From assembly GCA_029008615.1 (NCBI GenBank), contig JAQXJI010000010.1, positions 16,597 through 80,596 on the forward strand: a stretch of 64,000 nucleotides of DNA, in the 5' to 3' direction. The translations under genes were made by a program, and so were the position numbers. Source of the DNA: Elusimicrobiota bacterium (GTDB taxonomy: Bacteria; Elusimicrobiota; Elusimicrobia; Elusimicrobiales; Elusimicrobiaceae). Below the pieces are notes generated by a model, which had not been told where the DNA came from, made no database searches, and worked only from the letters and a program-made list of their open reading frames with translations. This document shows positions 16,310-24,459 of this stretch, one piece after another. Position 1 is the first letter of the stretch. The number at the start of each line of letters is the position of its first letter.

Positions 16310-17920
16310 TCATTGCGACAGCCTTCGGTCGTTTTTTAGCTTCAGTAAATCTTTGACGCTTAAAACCTCTTTTGAAACGCCGGATAGGATATTCAAAATG
16401 GTTTTAGCGGGTAAAAAGGATATTTCTAATAGCCGGGATATATAGCTGTCAGTACAATCTTCTTGCTTTGCTAATTCTAAGATAGAAGAAGCCTGACCGG
16501 AGAATAATTTTTCCCTCAAGGCATAACTTTGGCAAATAATTCGTACCAAGGGCACTCTGGGAGAATTGGGAGCCGGGCATTGTTCGCCTAAAATTATCTT
16601 TTTCCCTTTGCAAGCCCGTCTGATTTGGAAAGGATATTCAAAACTTTCAAGCGAATCTGCGGAGATAAGTTTAAACGAGCGTTTTTCCGCTAAAGAGAGT
16701 AAAAATTCTCTGATTTGGGCGAGGGATACGGTCAATCTTAACGTATTGGGAAATAAATCAACTCTTGCAACGAGTAATCTTCTTGTTTCAGTAGGTAGGG
16801 ATAGCTGTGGGAGTTGCTTTTTAATGTCTTGTTGTAAAGATATGTGGATGTTTGATAACAGCGGGGTTAAAAATGCCGGAGAAGTTAACAGTTCTTTTAA
16901 TCGTTGGGTAACAAAATTTTCTAACTCTCCGGCGGGAACTTGTGTAATAATCCCTAGTTTTTCTCTTTCCTGCTTAATCATGGCTTGGCTGGTATAATAT
17001 CGTCTTTTCTTGCTGCCGGATCCACTGGCTTTTGGGCTCATGCGGTTTCCGTTATCGTCAAACAGTTTGCCGGCTAAAAAGCTGGGGTGCGTGTCATGCC
17101 GTACACGATTTACCTGGTGGTCAGAAATAATTTGCTGGACGGAAGCGAAAAGCTCTGTGGTGACTAACGCTTGATGCAGGCCCGGATACCAAATCCCTTT
17201 ATGCCCAACTTCCCCAATATAAACCCGGTTGGATAGGATGCGATGCAGGTTAATCTTGGTGAAGGGCTTACCCAAAGAGGTTTGAATATTATTTTCCCGG
17301 ACCCAATCCAATAGTTTCCCTACGCTTTTTAATGAATGATATTGTTTGAACAAAGATTTTAATATAGCGGCTTGTTGTGGGTGGGGGATGAGTTTCTTGT
17401 CCTTGCGTTCGTAGCCAAAAGGGGGATATCCGCCCATCCACATTCCCTTCTTTTTGCTGGCGGCGTATTTGTCCCGGATGCGTTCCGCCGTTACTTCTCG
17501 TTCAAATTGTGCAAAAGATAACAGCATATTAAGCGTTAAGCGGCCCATGCTGGTTGTAGTATTAAAGTGTTGTGTAATAGACACAAAAGACGCTTGGTGG
17601 GCGTCGAGCACTTCTATAATTTTGCTGAAATCCATTAAACTGCGGGTTAAACGGTCTATTTTGTAGACGACGATAATATCAATTTTTCCCGTTTTTACAT
17701 CTGAGAGTAATTGTTGCAGAGCCGGGCGTTCCAATGTGCCTCCGGAATATCCTCCGTCGTCATAAGCCGTTGGAATCAGAATCCAATTCTCCGATTTTTG
17801 GCTTTTAATATACGCTTCACAGGCCTCCCGTTGGGCTTGCAGGCTGTTAAAGTCCTGTTCTAGGCCTTCTTCGGATGATTTTCGCGTATAAATGGCGCAT
17901 CGGATAGGTTTATTTATCAT
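16310..17920 (-). CDS. Large serine recombinase
   Basis: The protein has 536 residues. The N-terminal resolvase domain (about 1-150) carries the catalytic serine in YTRKSSEEGL (about 12-21) plus DGGYSGGTLERPALQQ and the KIDRLTRS and LNMLLSFAQFERE motifs. A recombinase domain follows (about 160-260) and then a helical C-terminal part with an HTH-like stretch. Enzymes of this type integrate and excise phages and conjugative elements. The start overlaps the DUF2924 gene by 11 nt, an arrangement common in prophage-like elements. It is the main evidence that the surrounding region is mobile. Confidence 0.92.
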   Translation of the reverse strand: MINKPIRCAIYTRKSSEEGLEQDFNSLQAQREACEAYIKSQKSENWILIPTAYDDGGYSGGTLERPALQQLLSDVKTGKIDIIVVYKIDRLTRSLMDFSKIIEVLDAHQASFVSITQHFNTTTSMGRLTLNMLLSFAQFEREVTAERIRDKYAASKKKGMWMGGYPPFGYERKDKKLIPHPQQAAILKSLFKQYHSLKSVGKLLDWVRENNIQTSLGKPFTKINLHRILSNRVYIGEVGHKGIWYPGLHQALVTTELFASVQQIISDHQVNRVRHDTHPSFLAGKLFDDNGNRMSPKASGSGSKKRRYYTSQAMIKQEREKLGIITQVPAGELENFVTQRLKELLTSPAFLTPLLSNIHISLQQDIKKQLPQLSLPTETRRLLVARVDLFPNTLRLTVSLAQIREFLLSLAEKRSFKLISADSLESFEYPFQIRRACKGKKIILGEQCPAPNSPRVPLVRIICQSYALREKLFSGQASSILELAKQEDCTDSYISRLLEISFLPAKTILNILSGVSKEVLSVKDLLKLKNDRRLSQ

Positions 17921-18326
17921 TTTTTACTCCAAAGAATACTTTCCCATTCCATTGTTTGCCTGTGATTTCCCGGGCGATAGCGGATAAACTCTTATAGGTT
18001 TGGCCATTATATAAATAGCCGTTTGAAACGACTTCCACTTTATACTGAATGCCTTTATAAGAGCGCACAAAGCAAGCCCCTTCGGGAAAGGTTTTTTCTT
18101 GGGGGCGGTTTATTGTGTCTTGTTCTAGGTTTTTCTGTGCTTGGGCGAATCGTCTGAAGAAATGCTTCGGATTGATTTTATTTTCGTAGGCTTGTTTATA
18201 CCACGTTATATATCTAATCAGCAAGGATTTCCTCAAATTGGGCATCGGTTCTTTAATATACTTGGCCCAGATTTTAACCAGTTGCTCGTTTGTCAGCGTT
18301 TTGAGTTGTTGCATATTCCCTCCCAC
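17910..18326 (-). CDS. DUF2924 family protein
   Basis: The protein has 138 residues. The C-terminal half shows the DUF2924 pattern: SYKGIQYKVEVVSNGYLYNG, YKSLSAIAREITG, then WNGKVFFG. Members of this family are usually encoded just upstream of large serine recombinases and are thought to be small DNA-binding or recombination accessory proteins; their function is not established. Here it overlaps the recombinase start by 11 nt. Confidence 0.85.
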   Translation of the reverse strand: MGGNMQQLKTLTNEQLVKIWAKYIKEPMPNLRKSLLIRYITWYKQAYENKINPKHFFRRFAQAQKNLEQDTINRPQEKTFPEGACFVRSYKGIQYKVEVVSNGYLYNGQTYKSLSAIAREITGKQWNGKVFFGVKNDK

Positions 18327-18360
18327 GTATATTACCGCTTACGTGGGAGAGATAGTCAAG

Positions 18361-19281
18361 TTAATTCTGTTGAAGATATTTCTGCAGCATACCGTGTAGC
18401 GTATGTTTTAGGGATAGGGGTTCCACAATGCGAATATTCGGAAGCCAAGGCATAAGCGGCAGCAAAACTTCTTCATCTTGGGAAATGGTGGTTTCGAGGG
18501 TTATGCTGCCGTCTTTGGCTTTGGTTATGATTTTTTGCCTGGGGAAATAATCCCGTTTTTCAAAATAGGGGGCAATATCGGCCTTAATAGCCAAAACCAC
18601 GCGTTTTTGGGTCTGTTCGTTAAAAAATACGCTTGTGCTTGATTTTAAGGCGTTTAACGCTGTTTTAGAGGGGGTAAATCGTTCTTGCGTATTGCGGATA
18701 TCCAAAATACGGTCTAAACGCAGAGTTTTTATTTGTTTTCGGCTATTTAGGCCTAATATATACCAAAATCCATTGGAATATACTAATTTTAACGGTTCTA
18801 GGTAGTAATTTAGTTTTTTAGAAGGATCTGCCGCAAAAGTTAAATACACCGCCGTATGGGTAGTTACGGCTTGTTCCAATGCTTGGGTAATAGGGGATTT
18901 GGCGTATGGCGTGGCCGAAATTTGGAAGTAATAAGGCGCGTTTTCCAAAGGACGCATAAGCCGTTGGTTTAGATGAGAAATTACATTCTCAAATTTAGCT
19001 CCGAACGGCTTGGCCATTTCCGCGAGTAGTACAAGAGCGGACAGTTCTTCTTTAGACAGTTGCAGTTTTTTTAAAGAAAACCCTTCCGCAAAACAATAAA
19101 TTCCCGGTTTTTCTTTATAAATTGGAATGCCGGCCGCTTCCAAATTAAGAATATCCCGTTGAATTGTCCGCACCGTTACGCCGAGTCCTTGCGCCTCGCG
19201 GGGAATATCGATGTGACCTCCGTCCAACACATTAAGCAAATAGACGGTCCGGGTTAATTTATTGAGCGTTTTCTCTTTCAT
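18361..19281 (-). CDS. WYL-domain HTH transcriptional regulator
   Basis: The protein has 306 residues. An N-terminal winged helix (about 5-60) includes the GVTVRTIQRDILNLE recognition segment. A WYL domain follows (about 140-210) with YLEPLKLVYSNGFWYILG, and then a WCX-type C-terminal extension. WYL regulators sense ligands, perhaps nucleotides or nucleic acids, and often control phage-defence genes. The gene overlaps the nuclease gene by about 23 nt, so it probably regulates its own nuclease operon. Confidence 0.88.
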   Translation of the reverse strand: MKEKTLNKLTRTVYLLNVLDGGHIDIPREAQGLGVTVRTIQRDILNLEAAGIPIYKEKPGIYCFAEGFSLKKLQLSKEELSALVLLAEMAKPFGAKFENVISHLNQRLMRPLENAPYYFQISATPYAKSPITQALEQAVTTHTAVYLTFAADPSKKLNYYLEPLKLVYSNGFWYILGLNSRKQIKTLRLDRILDIRNTQERFTPSKTALNALKSSTSVFFNEQTQKRVVLAIKADIAPYFEKRDYFPRQKIITKAKDGSITLETTISQDEEVLLPLMPWLPNIRIVEPLSLKHTLHGMLQKYLQQN

Positions 19282-20479
19282 AGTCTTGTTGGAGTTGCTG
19301 CATTATTTCATTAATTTGTTCAACAAGTTTGGGATATTCGTCATTTAACCATTGATCTAGATGTTTTTGAAATTGATCTTTTATTTCTTCATTGGTAGCA
19401 TTCTTTAACTTTTCATATTGTAATAATTTATGGGTGTAAATTGTGGTCCACTTGTTTCCGGATTTTTTATATTTGCTGTCTTTTTGTATCCTTTCTAATA
19501 ATTTCTGCTTAATGCTTTCTGTTTGTTTGTTACTATCAGTAGGGCCTACAATTAGTTTGATTTGAATTTCTTTATTATTATTGATAATTTCAAATAGGAC
19601 TAAATCAGTACAATCTTTTAACCAAGTTCCTTTTCTAACTTGTGTGCAGGTATATTGTTCCCAGGAATGGGGAGAAAAATTCAGGTAACATTTACTTTTA
19701 CGATAAATGCTTTCTTTTTCGAATTTTTCAATTAAGATAGTATTGAGTGTTGCTTGAAAGTCCATTTTATATTCGAGAATGGTTTCAATGGCTTCTTTAT
19801 GTTCTTTATACAATTTTGAACACAACTCTTGTATTTCATTATCTTCCATGGTAATCTCCCGTAATATTAATTGTTGATATTGTAATAGCAAAGCGTGTAC
19901 TTGCGCTGGCATTATTGGAATACTAATTAATAAGTTTTCTATTAAACGAGCGATATGTGCATATGATAAGAGAATAATCTCGTCCTCTAACTCTTGAGGC
20001 GTTAACCCCTCCGGGGTTAAGTATATAAAGTAACGTAATTTGTTGGGAAATTGATGTTTAAGGTATTGGATATATTTAGCAAGTTGACCAGGAGCATCGG
20101 TTGTGTCAATTTTATTTTCAATGCCAATAATAAATTCTTTTCCTTTGATTAATATATCAATACGCCCTGTTTCAGCATCGCTTTCTGTTGATACTTCAAT
20201 TTCAGCAGGGTTTAGGTTGGAAACATGTATCAAGGCATTGAGCTGATATTTCTCGGGTAGTTGCAACAGTAGTTCTTTAAGGGTGGCTGTACCCAACTTA
20301 TGGTTTGCTTGGGGATTAAATAACCAAGCTAGCATTGTAGAATGGCGTATTTCTTGGCGATTTAAATTAAGAATTGAAAATATATTAAATTCTTGTAACT
20401 TGCTTTCTAAAATCGCTAAATTGGGATCTTTGATCAGATTGTACAGGCCGGTAAGTTGCTCTTGCTGGGGGTTGTTCAT
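19259..20479 (-). CDS. PD-(D/E)XK family nuclease-like protein
   Basis: The protein has 406 residues from the ATG at 20479, chosen because GGAGG precedes it by 6 nt; a longer frame from 20521 lacks this. The core DAETGRIDILIKGKEFIIGIENKI (described in two parts: GRIDILI, then IGIENKI) matches the D-x(n)-E-x-K motif of PD-(D/E)XK nucleases, here as D...E-N-K near residues 115-135. Such proteins cut DNA in restriction and defence systems. It is co-transcribed with the downstream WYL regulator. The C-terminal half is lysine- and glutamine-rich with no recognised domain. Confidence 0.75.
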   Translation of the reverse strand: MNNPQQEQLTGLYNLIKDPNLAILESKLQEFNIFSILNLNRQEIRHSTMLAWLFNPQANHKLGTATLKELLLQLPEKYQLNALIHVSNLNPAEIEVSTESDAETGRIDILIKGKEFIIGIENKIDTTDAPGQLAKYIQYLKHQFPNKLRYFIYLTPEGLTPQELEDEIILLSYAHIARLIENLLISIPIMPAQVHALLLQYQQLILREITMEDNEIQELCSKLYKEHKEAIETILEYKMDFQATLNTILIEKFEKESIYRKSKCYLNFSPHSWEQYTCTQVRKGTWLKDCTDLVLFEIINNNKEIQIKLIVGPTDSNKQTESIKQKLLERIQKDSKYKKSGNKWTTIYTHKLLQYEKLKNATNEEIKDQFQKHLDQWLNDEYPKLVEQINEIMQQLQQDYERENAQ

Positions 20480-20502
20480 AAAAATCCTCCTTTTCAACAG
20501 TA

Positions 20503-20518
20503 TCGCTCTATTAAGCGA
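20503..20518. promoter_or_regulatory. Candidate operator palindrome upstream of the nuclease-WYL operon
   Basis: TCGCT (20503-20507) and AGCGA (20514-20518) form an inverted repeat with a 6-nt spacer, 24 nt upstream of the nuclease start. A WYL regulator encoded in the same operon could bind here. This is inferred from position and symmetry only. Confidence 0.4.
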
Positions 20519-20578
20519 CAAAGGTTGGTCGTTTTTATCAAAAAGAGGGTATAAAAAAGCGACGACCGCACTTTGAGG

Positions 20579-20661
20579 GTGATCAAACGCTCAGAAATGG
20601 GTCATCGCCGCCGTACCCGGTTGGGCACAGCAAAACCATGACCTCATCTTGGTTTGATCAC
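20579..20661. repeat. 10-bp inverted repeat in the island intergenic region
   Basis: GTGATCAAAC (20579-20588) and GTTTGATCAC (20652-20661) are perfect inverted repeats 63 nt apart, in the 328-nt gap between the nuclease and DUF5681 genes. No gene is seen in this gap. The spacing would allow a hairpin or two regulator sites. Confidence 0.5.
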
Positions 20662-20749
20662 CACTTAGACGATAAATTCGTCTAAATCGTTGCCTTTACG
20701 GCTCCAAAACGAGTCATACAAATTTGATACTACAATTCTATTAAAACAA

Positions 20750-20782
20750 ATTCGGACAGAAACGACAAATTTCTGTCCGAAT
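20750..20782 (-). terminator. Terminator of the methyltransferase-DUF5681 operon
   Basis: ATTCGGACAGAAA (20750-20762) pairs perfectly with TTTCTGTCCGAAT (20770-20782) around a 7-nt loop. On the minus strand it is followed by TTGTTTT, giving an intrinsic terminator 26 nt after the DUF5681 stop. Confidence 0.8.
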
Positions 20783-20807
20783 AATGAGTTTAAGGATCCC
20801 ATATTCC

Positions 20808-21128
20808 TTAAATTGGTAAAGAGGTATGGTCTGAGTCCATTTCCCGTGTTAAAAATTTCAGTACGATTTCTGAAGCTTTAATGTTGCCTCGCAAAGCGTC
20901 ATGCAGCCATTTACGCGTTAGGGCTTGTTTGACGGCAATTTCGCTTTTTTGTTTTCCATCGCTCACTGTTACCATACGACCGAACTCTTCTTTCATAAGA
21001 GAATACATCGTCCGACTGTTTGCTGGCCGACCGTTGGGATTACCCGATTGCCCGGGTTTGAACTGAAATTCTTTTGGCGGATGTCCTGGTCCTACTTTAT
21101 AAGGTCTATATTTGATACGTAATGTCAT
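20808..21128 (-). CDS. DUF5681 domain protein
   Basis: The protein has 106 residues. The N-terminal FKPGQSGNPNGRPANSRT (about 23-40) is the hallmark of DUF5681 proteins, small proteins typical of prophages and often encoded beside a ParB-type methyltransferase. Function unknown; DNA packaging association has been suggested by context in phages. It overlaps the methyltransferase stop by 4 nt. Confidence 0.85.
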   Translation of the reverse strand: MTLRIKYRPYKVGPGHPPKEFQFKPGQSGNPNGRPANSRTMYSLMKEEFGRMVTVSDGKQKSEIAVKQALTRKWLHDALRGNIKASEIVLKFLTREMDSDHTSLPI

Positions 21129-22375
21129 GCGAGTACCTCCTCAAATTTGGCTTTTTTGCCTGTTAATTGTTCAAAGCGAAATAGAATAACGTCGCAGTAG
21201 TGTGGATCGATTTCCATCATATAGCCCTTGCGATTTGTCTTTTCACAAGCGAGCAAAGTAGATCCACTTCCCGCAAAGCAGTCAAGAACGATGTCTCCGA
21301 TGTTACTAACGTCCAAAATGGCATCGGCGATCATTCCTACGGGTTTAACGGTTGGATGAAATTTTAAGTCATTTCGGTTTACGGGATTAGAAACCCGCAC
21401 TCCAGGGTAGCTCCATACATTTGTTCTGTTCCGTCCATATTTTCCCAAATCAATATGATTAATGTGGGTGGTGTTGCTATTTTTGAACAGGAAGAAAAAT
21501 TCATGTTGAGATCGATACAGCGATCCCATTCCTCCGCATTGTTTATCCCATACACAGATGTTTTTAAGAGCAGTATAAGCTTTGCCGGCGGTGGATATTT
21601 CGGAAATATGCCGCCAGTCCATGCATACAAAATGGAGCGAGCCATCTTTTGAGAATTGAATCAAATTCTTGAACGTTTGCGAGAGGAAATCGGTAAATTC
21701 TTGCGGAGTCATCTCTCCGTGAACCATGGCAAAGTCTTTGTGCTTATATTTTCCGTTTCCGCAGATATGCCCGTCCGTTTTTACATTAAAGGGGGCATCA
21801 GTAAATACCATATCGGCCTTTTGGTTGCCCAAGAGCTCCCGGTAACTGCTAGATTCCAGCGCATTGCCGCAAAAAAGGCGGTGTTGGCCTAAACTCCATA
21901 AATCGCCCGATTTGACGCGCTTTGGGATATCAATGGGAATGTTCAAAGTTTCTTCTTTTGAAGTATTTATTTCGGACAGGAAAAGCAAATCAATATCCGG
22001 GGTGGAAAAACCCGTTAAATTGATATCCATTTCGTCCTGGCATGAGACTAGCTCTTGAAATTCCAACTTTAGGGACGCCTTATCCCAGCAGCTTTGCTCG
22101 GCTATTCGGTTATCTGCTATCCGAAACGCTTTTAGTTCAAGCGGAGTGAGATGTTCAATTTTTACCGTGGGAACTGATTTTAAGTTTAATTTTCGGGCTG
22201 CTAAAACGCGGCCATGTCCTGCCAAAATAACATTGTTTTTATCAATCAACACGGGATTGTTGAAACCAAAGACTTTAATACTTCGTGCCAATAGTTCTAT
22301 TTGTTTGGGTGAATGTATGCGCGTGTTGCGAGAATAAGCCTTAAGTTCTTCGACAGGGATATTTTCAATTTTCAT
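21125..22375 (-). CDS. ParB-domain DNA methyltransferase (phage type)
   Basis: The protein has 416 residues. The N-terminal ParB/sulfiredoxin-like domain (about 1-100) has ILAGHGRVLAARKL. The C-terminal part is a beta-class amino-methyltransferase: motif IV is TDAPFNV near residue 195 in place of the usual DPPY, and motif I is DCFAGSGSTLLACEK near 365. Such enzymes modify phage or element DNA, probably for protection against restriction. It heads an operon with DUF5681. An inverted repeat flanks the likely -10 region just upstream. Confidence 0.85.
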   Translation of the reverse strand: MKIENIPVEELKAYSRNTRIHSPKQIELLARSIKVFGFNNPVLIDKNNVILAGHGRVLAARKLNLKSVPTVKIEHLTPLELKAFRIADNRIAEQSCWDKASLKLEFQELVSCQDEMDINLTGFSTPDIDLLFLSEINTSKEETLNIPIDIPKRVKSGDLWSLGQHRLFCGNALESSSYRELLGNQKADMVFTDAPFNVKTDGHICGNGKYKHKDFAMVHGEMTPQEFTDFLSQTFKNLIQFSKDGSLHFVCMDWRHISEISTAGKAYTALKNICVWDKQCGGMGSLYRSQHEFFFLFKNSNTTHINHIDLGKYGRNRTNVWSYPGVRVSNPVNRNDLKFHPTVKPVGMIADAILDVSNIGDIVLDCFAGSGSTLLACEKTNRKGYMMEIDPHYCDVILFRFEQLTGKKAKFEEVLA

Positions 22376-22380
22376 ATTTA

Positions 22381-22422
22381 CCTCCGTTATCGGAATATAA
22401 CACAGTATAGCGATAACAGAGG
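22381..22422. promoter_or_regulatory. Inverted-repeat operator over the methyltransferase promoter
   Basis: CCTCCGTTATCG (22381-22392) and CGATAACAGAGG (22411-22422) form an 11-of-12 inverted repeat. TATACT and TATATT boxes lie between the arms on the minus strand. A repressor bound here would cover the promoter of the methyltransferase gene starting at 22375. Confidence 0.55.
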
Positions 22423-22451
22423 TATCTTACGAGGACACGAAAAGTGGAGAA

Positions 22452-23207
22452 CTATGTCCTTTTAGCTATGAAGAGATTTTTCACGAGTTTTCTAGCTCGA
22501 CCGCATCTTTTGTGAAATGCATCAGGGCTTAACTCTTGGATTGATTTTCTTAATACTTTGTCTTTTTTAGCTCTTTCGAATAAATCGGCTTCTGTCATTC
22601 GTTTAGTTTGTAAACTAAGTAAGCGGATATTTTCCCAGTTAGTTTCTATGAAATGTTTTGAAGGTAATTCTTTTAAATTGGCTTCAATATCTGCTTTCTT
22701 GGCGTGGAGAAATCCAATTAGTTCTGAAAATTTGATGTCGTGGGTAATATGGATTTCTAACCAAGGTTCCTCATGTGTAGCGTAGTAGATAGAAATCGGT
22801 TCTATATGGTGTTCAATGGTATTGCACCATACAATAGAGAAAAGATGGGGTTTTAAAAGCGGATGGATAGAATAATATCCATGCACTTCACTGGAAATTA
22901 AATCCCATTGTACTTGTTGGGCTAATTTAAAGAGTTTTTTGGTTTTTTTATCTCTAAGTATGAAATGACAAGGTCCTGTTTCTAATCCTTCGATAGGCAA
23001 ACCATGTTTTCGACGAAAATTTCTTACAAACTGAACAAAATCTTGATTGGGAACGATTGCTCGGGCCAAAAAGATTAACTCCGACGATACTTTTCTGTAA
23101 CCAGCCGGATAATTTTCTAATGCCCGCCCGCTGGTGACCACTTTATATGGCGGATGGGTATGAATATTTACTCCCGGCAAACGTTTCAATAGGAATTTAA
23201 TTTGCAT
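22452..23207 (-). CDS. Hypothetical protein
   Basis: The protein has 251 residues from the ATG at 23207; a GTG nine bases earlier is an alternative. I do not recognise a family. It starts with a basic stretch MQIKFLLKRLPG, is rich in H, K and W, has no signal peptide or membrane segment, and ends in a basic tail (CGRARKLVKNLFIAKRT). It is AT-rich like the rest of the island and is divergently transcribed from the DUF3800 gene, with only 46 nt between the starts, so the two may share regulation. Confidence 0.6.
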   Translation of the reverse strand: MQIKFLLKRLPGVNIHTHPPYKVVTSGRALENYPAGYRKVSSELIFLARAIVPNQDFVQFVRNFRRKHGLPIEGLETGPCHFILRDKKTKKLFKLAQQVQWDLISSEVHGYYSIHPLLKPHLFSIVWCNTIEHHIEPISIYYATHEEPWLEIHITHDIKFSELIGFLHAKKADIEANLKELPSKHFIETNWENIRLLSLQTKRMTEADLFERAKKDKVLRKSIQELSPDAFHKRCGRARKLVKNLFIAKRT

Positions 23208-23253
23208 AGATAGCACATTGATTAATAATTTAATTTAATTATATATTAATATT

Positions 23254-24408
23254 ATGGATAAAATGCGAATAAAAGCCTTTATTGATGAAAACGGGAACAA
23301 TGCCTTGGATGTAACAAGAGAAGGTACGCAAGAACTTTTTATTACAGTAGCGATTTTGGTGCCGGATAATCAATATCCTCATATCAATCAACAAATGAAT
23401 GATATTATTACTCAATATTGTGGAGGGCATTTAAAAAGTAATAATATCCGCACGAATCATCAGCGTCGGATTAAAATATTAGAAGCTATACAAAAGATAG
23501 ATTTTGGTTATTACGCATTTATTGTTAATAAAAAAGAAATTTTTGAAGATTCGGGACTCTCTTATAAACGTTCTTTTTATAAATTTATTCATAAGAAAAT
23601 TTATGAAAAACTGGGAAGTTCTTGCTTTTATTTAGAAGTGTATGCAGATGCAATAGGTGGTCCTGATTTTATGGAAAGCTTTGAGGAATACTTTCACAAA
23701 AAGAGTTTGCCCAATTTATTTTTTAATTTCCAGCATCAATTTGTAAAAGATGAAGATTTCCCTTTAATTCAATTGGCTGATTTTATTGCAGGGACATTAA
23801 GCTATTGTTTCGAACCAAGTCGAAAATCAGAATATAGTTCTAGATTTAGAGAATTATTATGTCAGAAAGAAATTGATATTAATTTTTGGCCACCAGTCAA
23901 GGAAGTTTCTCCCGCCATAACAGATAATTCTTTTGATGGGCAGATTTATCAATTTGTTATGAATAAGGCTATTCAATTAGCGGAGGAACTTAACTCAGCA
24001 TCTGTTTCTTCAAATTCATTAGCCCTTTTAAAAGTACTTCGTATTTTGATTTTTAATAAATTATATGAAGAAGACAGAACAGTTACAGTAAGCCAATTGC
24101 GCCAACAACTTCAAAATAATGAAATGGACGTTACTGAAAATATAATCTCTAGGGATATTCTTCCCTCTTTAAGGGATAAGGGTATTATTATTTCTGGAAC
24201 ATATAAAGGGTATCGTTTGGCAACTTCGGCTAAGCAAATTCAGTCTTATATTCAACATAATAAAGATATTATTTTGCCGATGTTGCATCGTCTAGATATA
24301 GCACGAACTGGTGTTAAATTAGCAACGGCAAATCGGTTAGATATAATAGATCCTGCCAAAGAAAAAGAGCTATCAAGAATTTTAAATTTGATAAAAATTC
24401 CTTTTTAG
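23254..24408 (+). CDS. DUF3800 domain protein with C-terminal winged-helix-like part
   Basis: The protein has 384 residues. The start KAFIDENGN (about 6-14) and the later PLIQLADFIAGT near residue 170 are the two acidic motifs of DUF3800, an RNase H-like fold of unknown activity found in defence islands. From about 255 the sequence looks like a winged helix (LKVLRILIFNKLYEE, then IISRDILPSLRDKGIIISG). The gene is followed after 51 nt by a HEPN-like gene on the same strand, so the two are probably an operon. A TATATT box lies about 9 nt before the ATG. Confidence 0.75.
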   Translation: MDKMRIKAFIDENGNNALDVTREGTQELFITVAILVPDNQYPHINQQMNDIITQYCGGHLKSNNIRTNHQRRIKILEAIQKIDFGYYAFIVNKKEIFEDSGLSYKRSFYKFIHKKIYEKLGSSCFYLEVYADAIGGPDFMESFEEYFHKKSLPNLFFNFQHQFVKDEDFPLIQLADFIAGTLSYCFEPSRKSEYSSRFRELLCQKEIDINFWPPVKEVSPAITDNSFDGQIYQFVMNKAIQLAEELNSASVSSNSLALLKVLRILIFNKLYEEDRTVTVSQLRQQLQNNEMDVTENIISRDILPSLRDKGIIISGTYKGYRLATSAKQIQSYIQHNKDIILPMLHRLDIARTGVKLATANRLDIIDPAKEKELSRILNLIKIPF

Positions 24409-24423
24409 GAGGAATCCCTGTTT

Positions 24424-24440
24424 CTCCCTGTTATGCAGGG
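24424..24440 (+). repeat. 17-bp hairpin repeat, copy 1
   Basis: CTCCCTGTTATGCAGGG occurs here and again at 26038-26054, followed in both by NGGCA. CCCTG and CAGGG form a small hairpin. The two copies flank the HEPN-like gene exactly. Confidence 0.75.
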
Positions 24441-24459
24441 AGGCATCCTGGAGGTTAGT

